In this document: one piece after another, positions 47,670 through 56,870 of the stretch | Numbering within the stretch: position 1 is the first letter of the stretch | How the letters are laid out: the number at the start of each line of letters is the position of its first letter | Made by a program: the position numbers and the translations under genes | Source: Holothuria scabra | Lineage: Eukaryota; Echinodermata; Holothuroidea; Aspidochirotida; Holothuriidae | Reading direction: 5' to 3' | Length of the DNA stretch: 64,000 nucleotides | Assembly: GCA_037179385.1 (NCBI GenBank) | Contig: CM074187.1 | Coordinates: forward strand, 9,859,450 to 9,923,449 | Notes under the pieces: generated by a model | Told to the model about the DNA's origin: nothing | Seen by the model: the letters and a program-made list of their open reading frames with translations, nothing else | The model's database searches: none

Positions 47670-47912
47670 ACGAATCCGAATAGTCAAGTAATGGTCTGAT
47701 TTTGTCGGACTTAACTTGGGTCCATCAGCTTTAATCTTCCAAATATTTTGCTACACTGTATCTTAGATGATTGCACACTAAAACACTCAAAGATCTTCCC
47801 GATTTCACTCAATATGAGGGTTTAGAATTGTATATAGACAATAAAATTAAGATGATTTAAGGTTGAAGGACCCCACTTATGACCACCTTCAGTAGCTGCT
47901 AGGGTTCATCTT
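47670..47912 (+). repeat. Dispersed repeat R-CCATCAG, copy 2
   Basis: See copy 1 at 2030-2250. Here the core ends GGGTCCATCAGCTTTAATC and, on the complement, GGGGTCCTTCAACCTTAAATC form a better-preserved terminal inverted repeat (47718-47874), which supports a DNA-element origin. Confidence 0.65.
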
Positions 47913-47942
47913 TTTCTTTTATCGTTTCTCATATCTTCCTTG

Positions 47943-48210
47943 GTTAAAAGTAAAGAGCAGTCCCCCCAAACTTATTTTGAAGAAAAAGCTAAATAACTCA
48001 ATTTCCATCTTATTTCTCTTCAAAGTATCTTTAATTACATTTTATGACTTTACTATTGCATATTTAAGGTAAACCAAGCAGTTATTTTTGGTAAATTTCA
48101 CATCTGAGGAGAAAAAAAAAACATTGTCACATGACTCCCAACAGCCAATCATGAAACTGGACAGTCTACTACACTTCTTCAATTTGGGATGACTGCTCCT
48201 ACCCTTTAAA
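47943..48210 (+). mobile_element. MITE family T3, copy 2
   Basis: Same orientation and length as 9911-10172. The left end TTAAAAGTAAAGAGCAGTCC and the right end complement TTTAAAGGGTAGGAGCAGTC form the terminal inverted repeat. An A-run of about 10 expands the centre. Confidence 0.82.
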
Positions 48211-48888
48211 GCAGTCAGGCATAAGAGTTGATACTCTGAATACATAAAAAACATTCAAAAATTGCATGAAATCAGAAAAACATTGCCTCAGGCGTTAGTA
48301 TTTTATTGTTCCTGTCCATGTTGTTTCTGTTCTCTCGTGCAGAGATAGCCACGGAGTTAATACTTTGTCAAAGTATTAGCTCGATTAGATAATCCTAACG
48401 CATACACTGCAGAACGACACATGTCACAAGATGAGGGAACGCGAATTAATAAGGTAATGAACGGGCAGCACGTATCTCTGTAATGAAGTTTATGAATAAA
48501 GCATTTGCATAATAACACTGAACTATGAAGCAAACATTCCATCACCCATTTCAATGAGTTTTTCCATATAATGAAATACGTATTTGAAAATACTTCTTCG
48601 TTAAAATATATGAACTCTAGTTAGAATTCTGTTTAGAATGGTTTTCTCACTTTATTTCTTATCCCAATACATTAGAATTCACAGAGTAAAAAACAACACT
48701 TTTAGGGGTCAGATAAGAGATGCATGCTAAAGCCGGGTACACGGCATGGATTTGTCCACGGGTTTGATGTTGGGACGACACACTGCATAATTTCACGAGA
48801 TATCACAAGCAATGTCTCCTACCCCCTCCCCATGTAGGCTGACCTAGCCGGCGCGGTGTATCCCATGCGACAACTTAATGTTCGTATC

Positions 48889-49166
48889 ATGGGCGTCCGC
48901 AGAAAAAAAGTCAGGGGGGGGGCAAAATTTCTAGGGAGGGGCAAACCTCCAAGTGACCATGAATTGATACAAAGCATGCGAAAATGTCAGTCCAGAATGC
49001 CTCCCAGATCGCCGGAAATGGCATTTCTAAAGCCTATTTTTCGCATAGAAACTTGGAAAACACGTTTTGTTCGGGTTTTTGCTTTGATTTTTATACGTTT
49101 TTTCAATTTTTTGATTTTCCAGGGGGGAGTGCCCCCCCCCCCTTGCCCATACCTGCGGACGCCCAT
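48889..49166. mobile_element. 278-bp MITE with perfect 14-bp terminal inverted repeats
   Basis: ATGGGCGTCCGCAG at 48889-48902 and its exact complement CTGCGGACGCCCAT at 49153-49166. Next to the ends lie G-rich/C-rich stretches in inverted arrangement (GGGGGGGGGCAAAATTTC and CCCCCCCCCCCTTGCCC). The inside is AT-rich. Frames across it on both strands are not genes. No certain target duplication was seen. Confidence 0.85.
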
Positions 49167-49344
49167 GGTTTGTATCTTGCGGACATATCGTATTTTCCCC
49201 TACAAAGTAAAACATTCAGTTGTATCCTGTTTTTAAATAAAAAAAGTTAAAAGATATAAAAGGAAAGTAAAACCGACATATATCGTATCTTAAATCCTAC
49301 ACTGCAAAAACACACGTAACAGCCATATGTAACATCATAGGCGT

Positions 49345-50140
49345 ACGAGGTGTACAGGGAGCAGGGACAGACTGCCACTGAAATTTCCGCAAAATGTACA
49401 ATTCGGGCAGAAATGTGGGAAACATTCTAACAGCCACTTGAGTTTTAAAAAGTGGCACAATTTTTTTGAAAACTTCTTAGCGTGTCCGAATCTGAAAAAA
49501 ATATCAACAGTGCCCGAAAGAAGAAAGACACGTTACAGTCGCGGTAAAATTTTCATGAAAAATCAACGAGATTCCAAAAATTTGCTACACATTCAGGCAA
49601 TCGGGCAGCGCAAAAAGCTATTTCGTAAGTTTATTTCACAGTCTGTTTCACAACACAATGCCCGAAATGGTCGAATACATCCAATTCTTTCAAGAATTTG
49701 CCCGAAAAAATAAAAAGTATCATAGGCATGCAAGGTAATGTATTTATGAAAAAGCAAAAAGATGAAAAGTGGTGACGCATTTCGAAAGCCTGTCGGTCAA
49801 AAGAAGCAACCCTTCATTCATTTGTGCTTATTTCTAAATCTTGCGTAACACAATGTCCGAAATGACATGCAGATTATTTTAATACTTTCAAATCTTTGCT
49901 CGAAAAACAGAAAACGACATACATTAAAAGTAAAATTTCTATGGAAAATAAAAATAATAACAATGTTTTTCGACACATTCGGAAAGCTTGTGAAGAAAAC
50001 CTTAAATTCGTACTGCACACTTAAAAAAACTTTGTCCTGGCAAAGGTTGAAAAAATGCTTTAACTTTTTCAAATGACAGATTACGTGGACAGATGTGAGA
50101 GTGTTCAGGTGCAGTATCCAATAGTTTGTCGTCTATTCGG
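49345..50140 (+). repeat. Inverted-repeat arm A, outer part
   Basis: Aligns with the complement of 54530-55350 over about 800 bases. Paired blocks include GCAGGGACAGACTGCC with GCAGGGGGCAGACTGCC, GGTAAAATTTTCATGAAAAA with AGTAAAATTTTCATAAAAAA, ATGGTCGAATA on both, CTTCAAATCTTTGC with TTTCAAATCTTTGC, and GTGTTCAGGTGCAGT on both. Divergence is moderate (many substitutions and small gaps), so the arms are old. Confidence 0.8.
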
Positions 50141-52073
50141 CAAGTATAAAGTTATTCATAATAACCAGGTAATTGATTGCGAATTTGATTTTGCTGAATG
50201 TTTTAATGACTATTTCTCTAAAATTGGTGATTCTTTAGCCAAGGATATTCCTTTGTGTGATGGTTCCTTTTCTTCCTATCTTGGTTTGCCAAATCCCAAC
50301 TCGATTTTCCTCTGTCCTACAGACAATTTTGAAGTTAGTTCCATTGTAAGCAATTTAAGGAAAAGTTCTTCTGCTGGTATACACGCAATTTCTGCCAACA
50401 TTATCCAGGCAGCTGGCACCCCCTTTTTAGCGTCGTTGACCTTTCTATGTAACCTTTCTATGTCCACAGGAACTGTCCCCCAGAAAATGGAAGAAGCTAG
50501 AGTTATCCCGACCTTCAAGACTGGTGACCCTACCACAATCTCTAATTACCGTCCAATTTCTATGCTTGCGTGTATTTCTAAGATTCTTGAACGACTCATT
50601 TATAATCGTATAGGATTAAATTTTTAGATAACAACAAAATTATTACACATCGCCAGTTTGAATTTCGAAAGAATCTTTCCATTTATGTGGCTGCCTTGGA
50701 CATTGTTAATTTAATTATATTACTAAAGGTTTTGAAAATAAAGAGGTTACAATTGGTATTTTTCTTGATCTATCTAAAGTTGTTGACACGGCAAATCACA
50801 ATATATTACTAGATAAACTTGCTCACTATGGGATCCGTGGAGTTGAACTTAATTGGTTTTACAGTTATCTCGCAGGCAGAAGTCAAATTGTTAGTGTAAA
50901 TAAGCAATTTTCTCTCACCAGGAATGTTACATGTGGGGTTCCCAAAGGGTCAATTTTAGGACCCCTCCTGTTTCTTATTTACATTAATGATCTCTCTAAT
51001 ATCTCAACTAGGCTCTGTTTTGCCTTTGTTTGCCGATGATACCAGTTTTCTTTATTAGCATAGAAATATCCATGTAGCTACACGTGTTATTAATAATGAA
51101 TTGACTTGTATTTCCAACTGGTTTAGAGTGAACAAATTATCGTCAAATATCAGTAAAACCAACTGTATGGTCTTTCACCCCTATCAGCGTAAGGTACATC
51201 ATGTTGATATTTACATAGACAAAACCAAAGTGTCTTTCTCTAATAAAATAAAATTTCTAGGTATTTATCTCGATTCGAATCTCTCTCGGGTAAATCACGT
51301 TAAAAAATATCCGTTCGAAACTTTCCAAGACCAACTTTACAAAATCAGTAGTTATGTACCATGCAATATTATAAAAACGCTTTATGATTCTTTAATCTTC
51401 ACACAAATTTCCTACTGTAACATTGTCCGGGGTAATACTTATCCGACTTATCTTAATCGTAATATGTCCTTCAGAAAAAAGTTTTAAGGATTATTAGAAA
51501 CTCGAAATACCATGCTCTCACTAATAGGCTTTTCTTTGATCTCAGCACTAACTATTTTTGATGTTTATAAGTATCAAGCCACGATTTTTATGTACAAGTA
51601 TGTTAAGGGTTTCTTGCCCACAATATTTGACAGTTACTTTTACTTAAACCGGGATTACCTATACTAGGGAGTCACATAATTTTCATAGAAGTAGGTTTTC
51701 TACACAAGTTTTTAATATTTCTTTTTATGTTACTGGTCCAAAGCTGTGGAACATTCTCAACATTAGTATAAAGAATTCCAAATCAATAGGTACATTTTGC
51801 AAACATTTAAAAGATTAAATTTTACAAAGGTACAATGTTTAAGTCACTACAATTATTTCCTGTATCCACTTACTCTCTGTTTTATTTTCTGTATGTTTTT
51901 GTGTATCTTCTGTTCTTTCACTTGTAAATGTTTAGCTTCAATTTTGGTTATTTTGTTAAAGGGGGCTGCTCGTAAAAGCAATCTTCATGCTTCTCCAGCC
52001 CTCCTCCGCTTAACATTATTGTCTGTTGTAAATACTTTCGATTTTATAATCTGTGGAAATGAATTGAGTTGAA
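50141..52073 (+). mobile_element. Decayed, 5'-truncated non-LTR retrotransposon (reverse transcriptase remnants)
   Basis: In forward order, in shifting frames, stand the hallmarks of a LINE-type reverse transcriptase (Jockey/CR1-like group). ECFNDYFSKIG comes first (from about 50199). RVIPTFKTGD then SNYRPIS follow (about 50490-50560), then GIFLDLSKVVDTANH (about 50755-50800) and GVPKGSILGPLLFLIYINDL (about 50935-50995). The catalytic FADD box is at about 51030, displaced by a frameshift, then WFRVNKLSSNISKTNCMVF and IKFLGIYLD (about 51120-51275). Stops or frameshifts fall near 50627, 51020-51060 and 51487, so it is not functional. The endonuclease domain is missing. The 3' end is a GAATTGAGTTGAATT microsatellite-type tail (about 52060-52075). 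It interrupts arm A, whose sequence resumes directly after it. The first 20-odd codons of the frame starting at 50073 belong to arm A, not to the element. Confidence 0.88.
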
Positions 52074-52412
52074 TTAGAGCCTTATTTGGACAATAGTGTT
52101 GAAAATCTGGTAATTTGTGTTTCAATACTATAGTAATACAGCGTGAGAATGTCTTCTCTTAAACCTGCTGAAAATTCATTTGAACCCACCTCATAGCGTG
52201 ACACTTTTTCCAAAAGGTGATACTAGTAGAAGTGAAACCATTCATATTAGGGAGTTCGCGCAGTCACATAAACAAATACATCGATTCAATATGAACTGAA
52301 TTTAGCCAGGATTCACAGTGCAGTGAAAAACATTAGCATGCTTTTCAATTTCGTTTCATAGCCCCCACCCCGAAAAGATGTATACAAGACCATTTCATCC
52401 AATGGTAGTGAT
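52074..52412 (+). repeat. Inverted-repeat arm A, inner part
   Basis: Continues the alignment with the complement of A' after the retrotransposon: TTAGAGCC, GTTGAAAATC(T/G)GGTAATT, GTGAGAATGTCTTC, GCAGTCACA, CATTAGCATG(C/T)TTTC, CCCCGAAAA and ATTTCAT. The stretch AAAATTCATTTGAACCCACC (52171-52190) is the uninterrupted counterpart of the MITE insertion site in A'. Confidence 0.75.
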
Positions 52413-52551
52413 GTTTGTGGTTGCCTTCGGGTGTGTTTGCTACCTTCGGGTTTGCCTTCGTAGCAGACTGTGGGGTTTTATTCCTTATTCAGTCATATCC
52501 CCACCGGGCTGAACAAACCGAGTCCGCTCAGCGGGGTACTTTCGGGTGTGT

Positions 52552-52704
52552 GATGATTTGAGTTTGTGTTGTTGGTCGTTGTTGGTGGGTGTGATGGTAT
52601 TTTCTGTTGGTGGTAACGGTCTCGAAGAAGCCGTACGGGAGCTGAAGTGGACACACCGGTCGAGGGATTCAATCTGTTGTTCTGGGTTGTGTCAGTGGCC
52701 TTGT
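52552..52704. repeat. Block B
   Basis: TTTGAGTTTGTGTTGTTGG, GGTCTCGAAGAAGCCGTACG, GGAGCTGAAGTGG and GGTCGAGGGATTCAATCTG match the complement of 55647-55782 with a few insertions. It is GC-richer than its surroundings. Frames cross it on both strands, and I cannot tell whether it was ever coding. Confidence 0.7.
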
Positions 52705-53084
52705 TTGGTTTGTACGGGTATTGATGTTCAGTTTTTCGGTTGTTGGCCATACGAAGTGATCCTTTCGCCGGTCTGGCCGTATCCATTTTAGCATGTAAAA
52801 AGTACTCAATGACACAAATCCATGCAAGTAAGAAAAGTCAGCCTTGAAGTGAAAAAAAGAAGATGGAATTGATTGGGACACGTTTTGAAGAAAGATAGGG
52901 ACAACTCTCTATATCTCTTCCCTGTCTATCGCACATTATGTAGGGTGTTATTTTTGGTTGTGTTCTTTCTTGTATAAAGTGCTTTTTACGTGGTAAACCG
53001 GACACGACCAGACCGACGAAATGATCACTTCATGTGGGGTGCAACCTAAAAACCGAACATTAACACTTCTTACAAAACAGTGGC

Positions 53085-53135
53085 GTTGCTAGGTTTTTTT
53101 CGCGCGCGCGCGTGTGTGTAGGGGGGGGGGGGGCT
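53085..53135 (+). repeat. CG/TG dinucleotide run followed by G-run
   Basis: CGCGCGCGCGCG and TGTGTGTA precede about 14 G. It follows GTGGCGTTGCTAGG, a common terminus-like word of invertebrate repeats. The alternating purine-pyrimidine run could adopt Z-DNA and the G-run a quadruplex. Confidence 0.7.
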
Positions 53136-53170
53136 ATGGGTGATACTTTTGTAGGGGTAAGAGTTTACTA

Positions 53171-53935
53171 TCTAAGCGTAGCGCCACCATCAGTTGGCGC
53201 GGAGTGTACAAAGAAAATTTTGGATTTTAACACCTCCCAGATGGCTGGAAATAGTATTTGCCAGGTTTAATTGTGTTTAGTTCTGGTGAGAAAAATTTTG
53301 CGATTTTTTTCTCGATTCAAACGCACCCTTTGAGATACTGATTATCACAGTTCATCACTCCACAAGGTTTGCAAATCCCAAATCCTTCCGTATGTTGCAA
53401 GCAGCTGTTCCAGTCCACGCCTGTGTAAGGTATTTCCATAGACGTAGGGGAGCATTTCATTTTGGGAGAAAAAGTTTTTTGCCCGAAAAATGTAATTCTG
53501 CACGAAAGACAATCTAAGCGGAGCGCCACTACTGGTTGGCGCGAAGCGTCCAGAAAATTTGAAAATTCGTAGCTCTCAGACAGTCAAAAATGACATTTCC
53601 CAGGCTTATAAAGGGGCGCAGATAAACGTTCACTTCAAACTAAAGTTGAGTCAGACAGACATCATTAGTTGGAATGAAGCGTACCGAAAGTTATGAAATA
53701 TCGGTTCCCTCAGACAATTGAAAATGACATTTCCCAGGCTTATAGGGGGATCAAAGCAGTCGCTATTGTGAGGTTCTGTTTGCAAAAAAATGTTCTCTTG
53801 AAACCAAAGTTCTGCTAGTAAAACTATCTACGTGGAGCGCTACCACTGATTGGTGTGGAGCGAACAGAAAATTTTTAAAATCGAAAAATGAATTTACCAG
53901 GCTTATATGTGACGTAAGCAGTCGCTATTTCGATC
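53171..53935 (+). repeat. Block C: four diverged tandem units of about 150-165 bp
   Basis: Units at about 53171, 53513, 53660 and 53827. Each has TCTA(A/C)G(C/T)GGAGCGC-(A/T)-ACCA or its decayed form, then TTGG(C/T)G(C/T)G(G/A)AG, a GAAAATTT block, CTCAGACA and ATGACATTTCCCAGGCTTAT. Units 1 and 2 are separated by an extra about 180 bases that contain CATAGACGTAGGGGAGC. An inverted single unit is C' (55970-56158). Confidence 0.72.
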
Positions 53936-53956
53936 AGAAAATTACCAGATAAAATG

Positions 53957-55350
53957 TAACAACTACCAAAGCAATGAAATTGTCTTGTATGTTTTCGGGG
54001 AAAATCTATAAAACGGAACTGAAAACATGCTAATGAAATATATTGATGAAATTGTGTGACTGCCCGAACATCCGACTACATATGACTTTACTTTTGAAAA
54101 AATGCCACATTACAAGGTGTGTTTTAAAGGTCCAATTTTCTCATCCCAAACAGTACCAACTCTCCTAACCTTCTTAATTAAGCCCCTCCCACAATTGTCT
54201 GAAATTCACTCTCATCTTACAATCTCGTTTTGTTGCTTCAGGGTGAATATAGAAAGCTCAATGTGTATAATCAAAACACTATCAGAACAGTTTGTGCTGT
54301 GTAATATAAGTTTTGATACTCTGCATTGTTTGAATTAGCAGTCAATCAAAGAGCTGAACCAATTGCGAGTTTCTGTTACCCTATACTAGAGGTGTAGATT
54401 GGGGTGAGAGGATTGTCCCTTTAAATGAACTTTTAAGCAGAATTATAGGAAGACATTCTCACACTGCATCATCAAAGTATCGATTGAAAAAATTACCCGA
54501 TTTTCAAAACCATTGCCCGTATTTGGCTCTAAGGCAGGATAGATTGCAAACTTTTGGGCACTGCACCTGAACACGCTCCTGTCTGTCCGTTGAATTAATT
54601 TGGCAATTGAAATTGTCCCAGTATTCTTTAACCTTCGCCGGAATATTTGACCATTTCGGGCAATCTTTTGACCCCGCCCCCCAAAACTACAGTATGATGT
54701 GGGGATGATGAAAACCTTTTTTCACATGCTACTCAAATGTGTCTCACATCTTTGTTATTTCCCATGAAAATTTTACTTCAAATATAGCGTTTCCGTTTTT
54801 CGGCAAAGATTTGAAGCTATTAAAATAAAGGCCATTTTGGGCGTTGTGTTACACAAGATTTAAAAACAGGCTCAAGAATGATTGTGTCTTTTAAGCCGCA
54901 GGCTTTCCAAAGAGTGGCGATTTTTTATCGGTTTGATTTTTCGTAACTATGTTACCCTTACTATGATACTTTTCTATTTTGGGGGAAATACTTGAAGGAA
55001 TTTGGATATTCGACCATTTGGAACATTGACTTGTGATACTCTGTGAAATAAAACCTACGAATAATAACTTTTTGCACTGCCCGAGGGTTTACGGAATTTT
55101 TGGAATCTTATTGATTTTTTATGAAAATTTTACTGCGATTTATATGACATTTCTTTCGCTTTTTCGGACATATCTTTTTAAGATTTCGGGCACATTTTCT
55201 GAAAAACCACGCCATTTTTTCAAAATTAAAGGGCTATTTTTTCCAAATTCCTGTCCAAATTTTTCCCAAATTCCTGCCCAAATTTTCCCCAAATTCCTGC
55301 TCGAATTTACTTGTTGCGAGGCAGTCTGCCCCCTGCCCTCCAGTACATTT
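53957..55350 (-). repeat. Inverted-repeat arm A'
   Basis: The complement aligns with arm A throughout, except for the 303-bp MITE at 54122-54425, which A lacks. A long plus-strand frame (55033-55791, GTG start) runs through it only because the strand is T-rich and poor in stops; its sequence is repeat. Confidence 0.8.
54122..54425 (-). mobile_element. MITE family T1, copy 2, inserted in arm A'
   Basis: Ends TTTTAAAGGTCCAATTTTC and, on the complement, TTTAAAGGGACAATCCTC. Same 303-bp length as 12400-12702 in the other orientation. Arm A carries a continuous sequence at the equivalent place (52171-52190), so the insertion postdates the arm duplication. Confidence 0.88.
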
Positions 55351-55646
55351 GTGCATTTCCAGGAATTGAAAAAATACATGCTAGGAGCACGCTTTTGCAC
55401 GACTGTAATCCACTTCAAGGTAACCACTCCAAATCTGCTAGGAAATTATTCATCCAGAAACCCGACGAGTAAAGAGTCAAGAGATTCCGAAGATGAAGCT
55501 TGTCACAGTCTACGTGAATTTATTCCGACATTCAGAGTGGACCTATTGCACCACAGCCAGGTCGCCAGTGGGGGAGGCGGGGACTGGGCGATTCAGTGGG
55601 GGGAAGGGGCGGGGCTCCAGCCCCCAACCCCCCCCCCCCCCCGTAG

Positions 55647-55782
55647 ACCACTAACACCGTCCAGAACACCAGATCGAACCCCTCGACCAGCAATGCCACT
55701 CCAGCTCCCGTGGCCATACGGCTTCTTCGAGTCCGTCACCACCATCGACCAACGACACAAACTCAAACTAACACACACGCTA
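55647..55782. repeat. Block B', inverted relative to block B
   Basis: See block B. B' is preceded by a C-run (about 55627-55641) within CCAGCCCCCAACCCCCC. The two copies have diverged by several indels, e.g. TGGCCA present only in B'. Confidence 0.68.
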
Positions 55783-55969
55783 AAGGCATAAAAAAGACAT
55801 GGCGGGGAACCGTTCGAAATTGAAAGAAAGGAGCTTAGGAGGAGAACTTGGTATAAAGCTAGGTTTCAGGCAAGGGATAGAGTAGTTTGGAAAAGGATTA
55901 TAAGGCCTTATGTGCCACTCGGCACGGAGAGGATCGGTGAGGAAAGGGAAATTAAAAAAAAAAGGCGAC

Positions 55970-56158
55970 TGCTAAGAACCCTCTTATTTCTAAGCATGGG
56001 AAATACCATTTCCGCCTGTCTGAGAGGGAGGATTTCTCAAAATTTTCCGTACGTTCCGCGTCAACTTATGGTGGTGCTCAGGTAATCTTTCTGGCAGAAT
56101 AATATTCTTCGGGCGAAACATCTATTTTCGTCCCCAAACTTCCCGTACGTCTGTGACT
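55970..56158 (-). repeat. Block C', inverted single unit of block C
   Basis: On the complement: ACAGACGTACGGGAAG, CGCCCGAAGAATATTATTCT, ACCACCATAAGTTGACGCGG, AACGTACGGAAAATTTTGAG, CTCTCAGACAGGCGGAAATG and TATTTCCCATGCTTA. This parallels 53434-53625. Confidence 0.72.
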
Positions 56159-56358
56159 AATATTTAAAGGAAGTCACTCAAATCATGAAGCTTAACATAT
56201 CCCTGTTGCTTGTTCATTTCACACTGTGGTCTCATATTTGCACTGAAATCACTAGGAAAATTAATCTTCACTTATCTCGATTCTGACATATCTACCTATA
56301 TGAATATTCATAAATGAAAGGCTGGAAAGCTAGAAATCTCACTGAGGTGAAAAAAGAC

Positions 56359-56427
56359 GACTCCACCGCGTTTTGAACTGGGGGCTTCCTTCTTGTGTAG
56401 ATACTATAACCACTAAGCTATGAAGTC
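56359..56427 (-). pseudogene. tRNA-like pseudogene or SINE head
   Basis: On the minus strand GACTTCA and TGGAGTC can form a full 7-bp acceptor stem (one G-T pair). TAGCTTAGTGGTTATAGTAT resembles a D-arm/A-box, and AGTTCAAAAC a T-loop/B-box. The D, anticodon and T stems do not pair well and no anticodon can be assigned, so it is not a working tRNA gene. No CCA-adjacent SINE body from the family above follows. Confidence 0.5.
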
Positions 56428-56589
56428 ATCATAGTTTAAGCCTTCGTTCAAATAACAGTTGAAGCAACCTTCCATTTATGTCCTGATCAGGCGCCTATTT
56501 TTGGAACGGCACTTTTCCAATTTTGGAACAGCAGTTCTCCAATTTCTCCAGACTAAAGTTCAAACAGATATCACGAGTGATCAAGAAAT

Positions 56590-56870
56590 GGAGTATAAAG
56601 CCACGCTAATACTATCAACAAATTTCAATTGGATTCTCATCCGATTTTTGGTGAGGATTTGCTAAAATCTTCTACATCTCTGGTAAGGAAGAACCTAAAA
56701 TTTCCCAACCTCTGTAAATACATGTCATATCAAAAGACAACTTTTACAGGACTACTCGTGACCGATAAAGGCTATCTGCCGTGTTTTGACGTCACAAAAG
56801 TCAGTTAATATGTCATTTTCATAGACCTTGTGGTGCAAATCATATATTTACACTGGTTACCTAAGACCCC
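56590..56870. mobile_element. MITE family P, diverged partial copy
   Basis: Shares with 42191-42602 the blocks AATT(T/G)GGATTCTC(A/T)TCCGATTTTT, CATCTCTGGT, TGACGTCAC, CATAG-(A)-CCTTGTGGT and CAAAT-ATAT. Termini are eroded. Confidence 0.55.

Larger units (their letters stand above)
49334..56158. mobile_element. Composite region of nested long inverted repeats
   Basis: Three blocks recur in inverted orientation: A (49345-50140 plus 52074-52412) with A' (53957-55350), B (52552-52704) with B' (55647-55782), and C (tandem units 53171-53935) with C' (55970-56158). The outer ends share a motif: ATAGGCGTACGAGG at the left (about 49338) and, on the complement, ACAGACGTACGGGAAG at the right (about 56150). 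A similar CATAGACGTAGGGGAGC lies inside C (about 53434). The word GCCCGAA recurs throughout. The order A B C A' B' C' is not a simple palindrome. Long terminal repeats with internal subrepeats resemble foldback-type DNA elements; no transposase is recognised, so the class is inference. Confidence 0.6.

Noticed and set aside
50073..50140. N-terminal 20-odd codons of the reverse transcriptase frame as part of the protein
   Set aside because: These bases align with arm A' and so belong to the repeat that the retrotransposon entered, not to the element.
55033..55791. Open frame of 252 codons on the plus strand
   Set aside because: It starts with GTG, runs through inverted-repeat arm A' and block B', and owes its length to T- and C-rich repeat sequence. 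No domain is recognisable.
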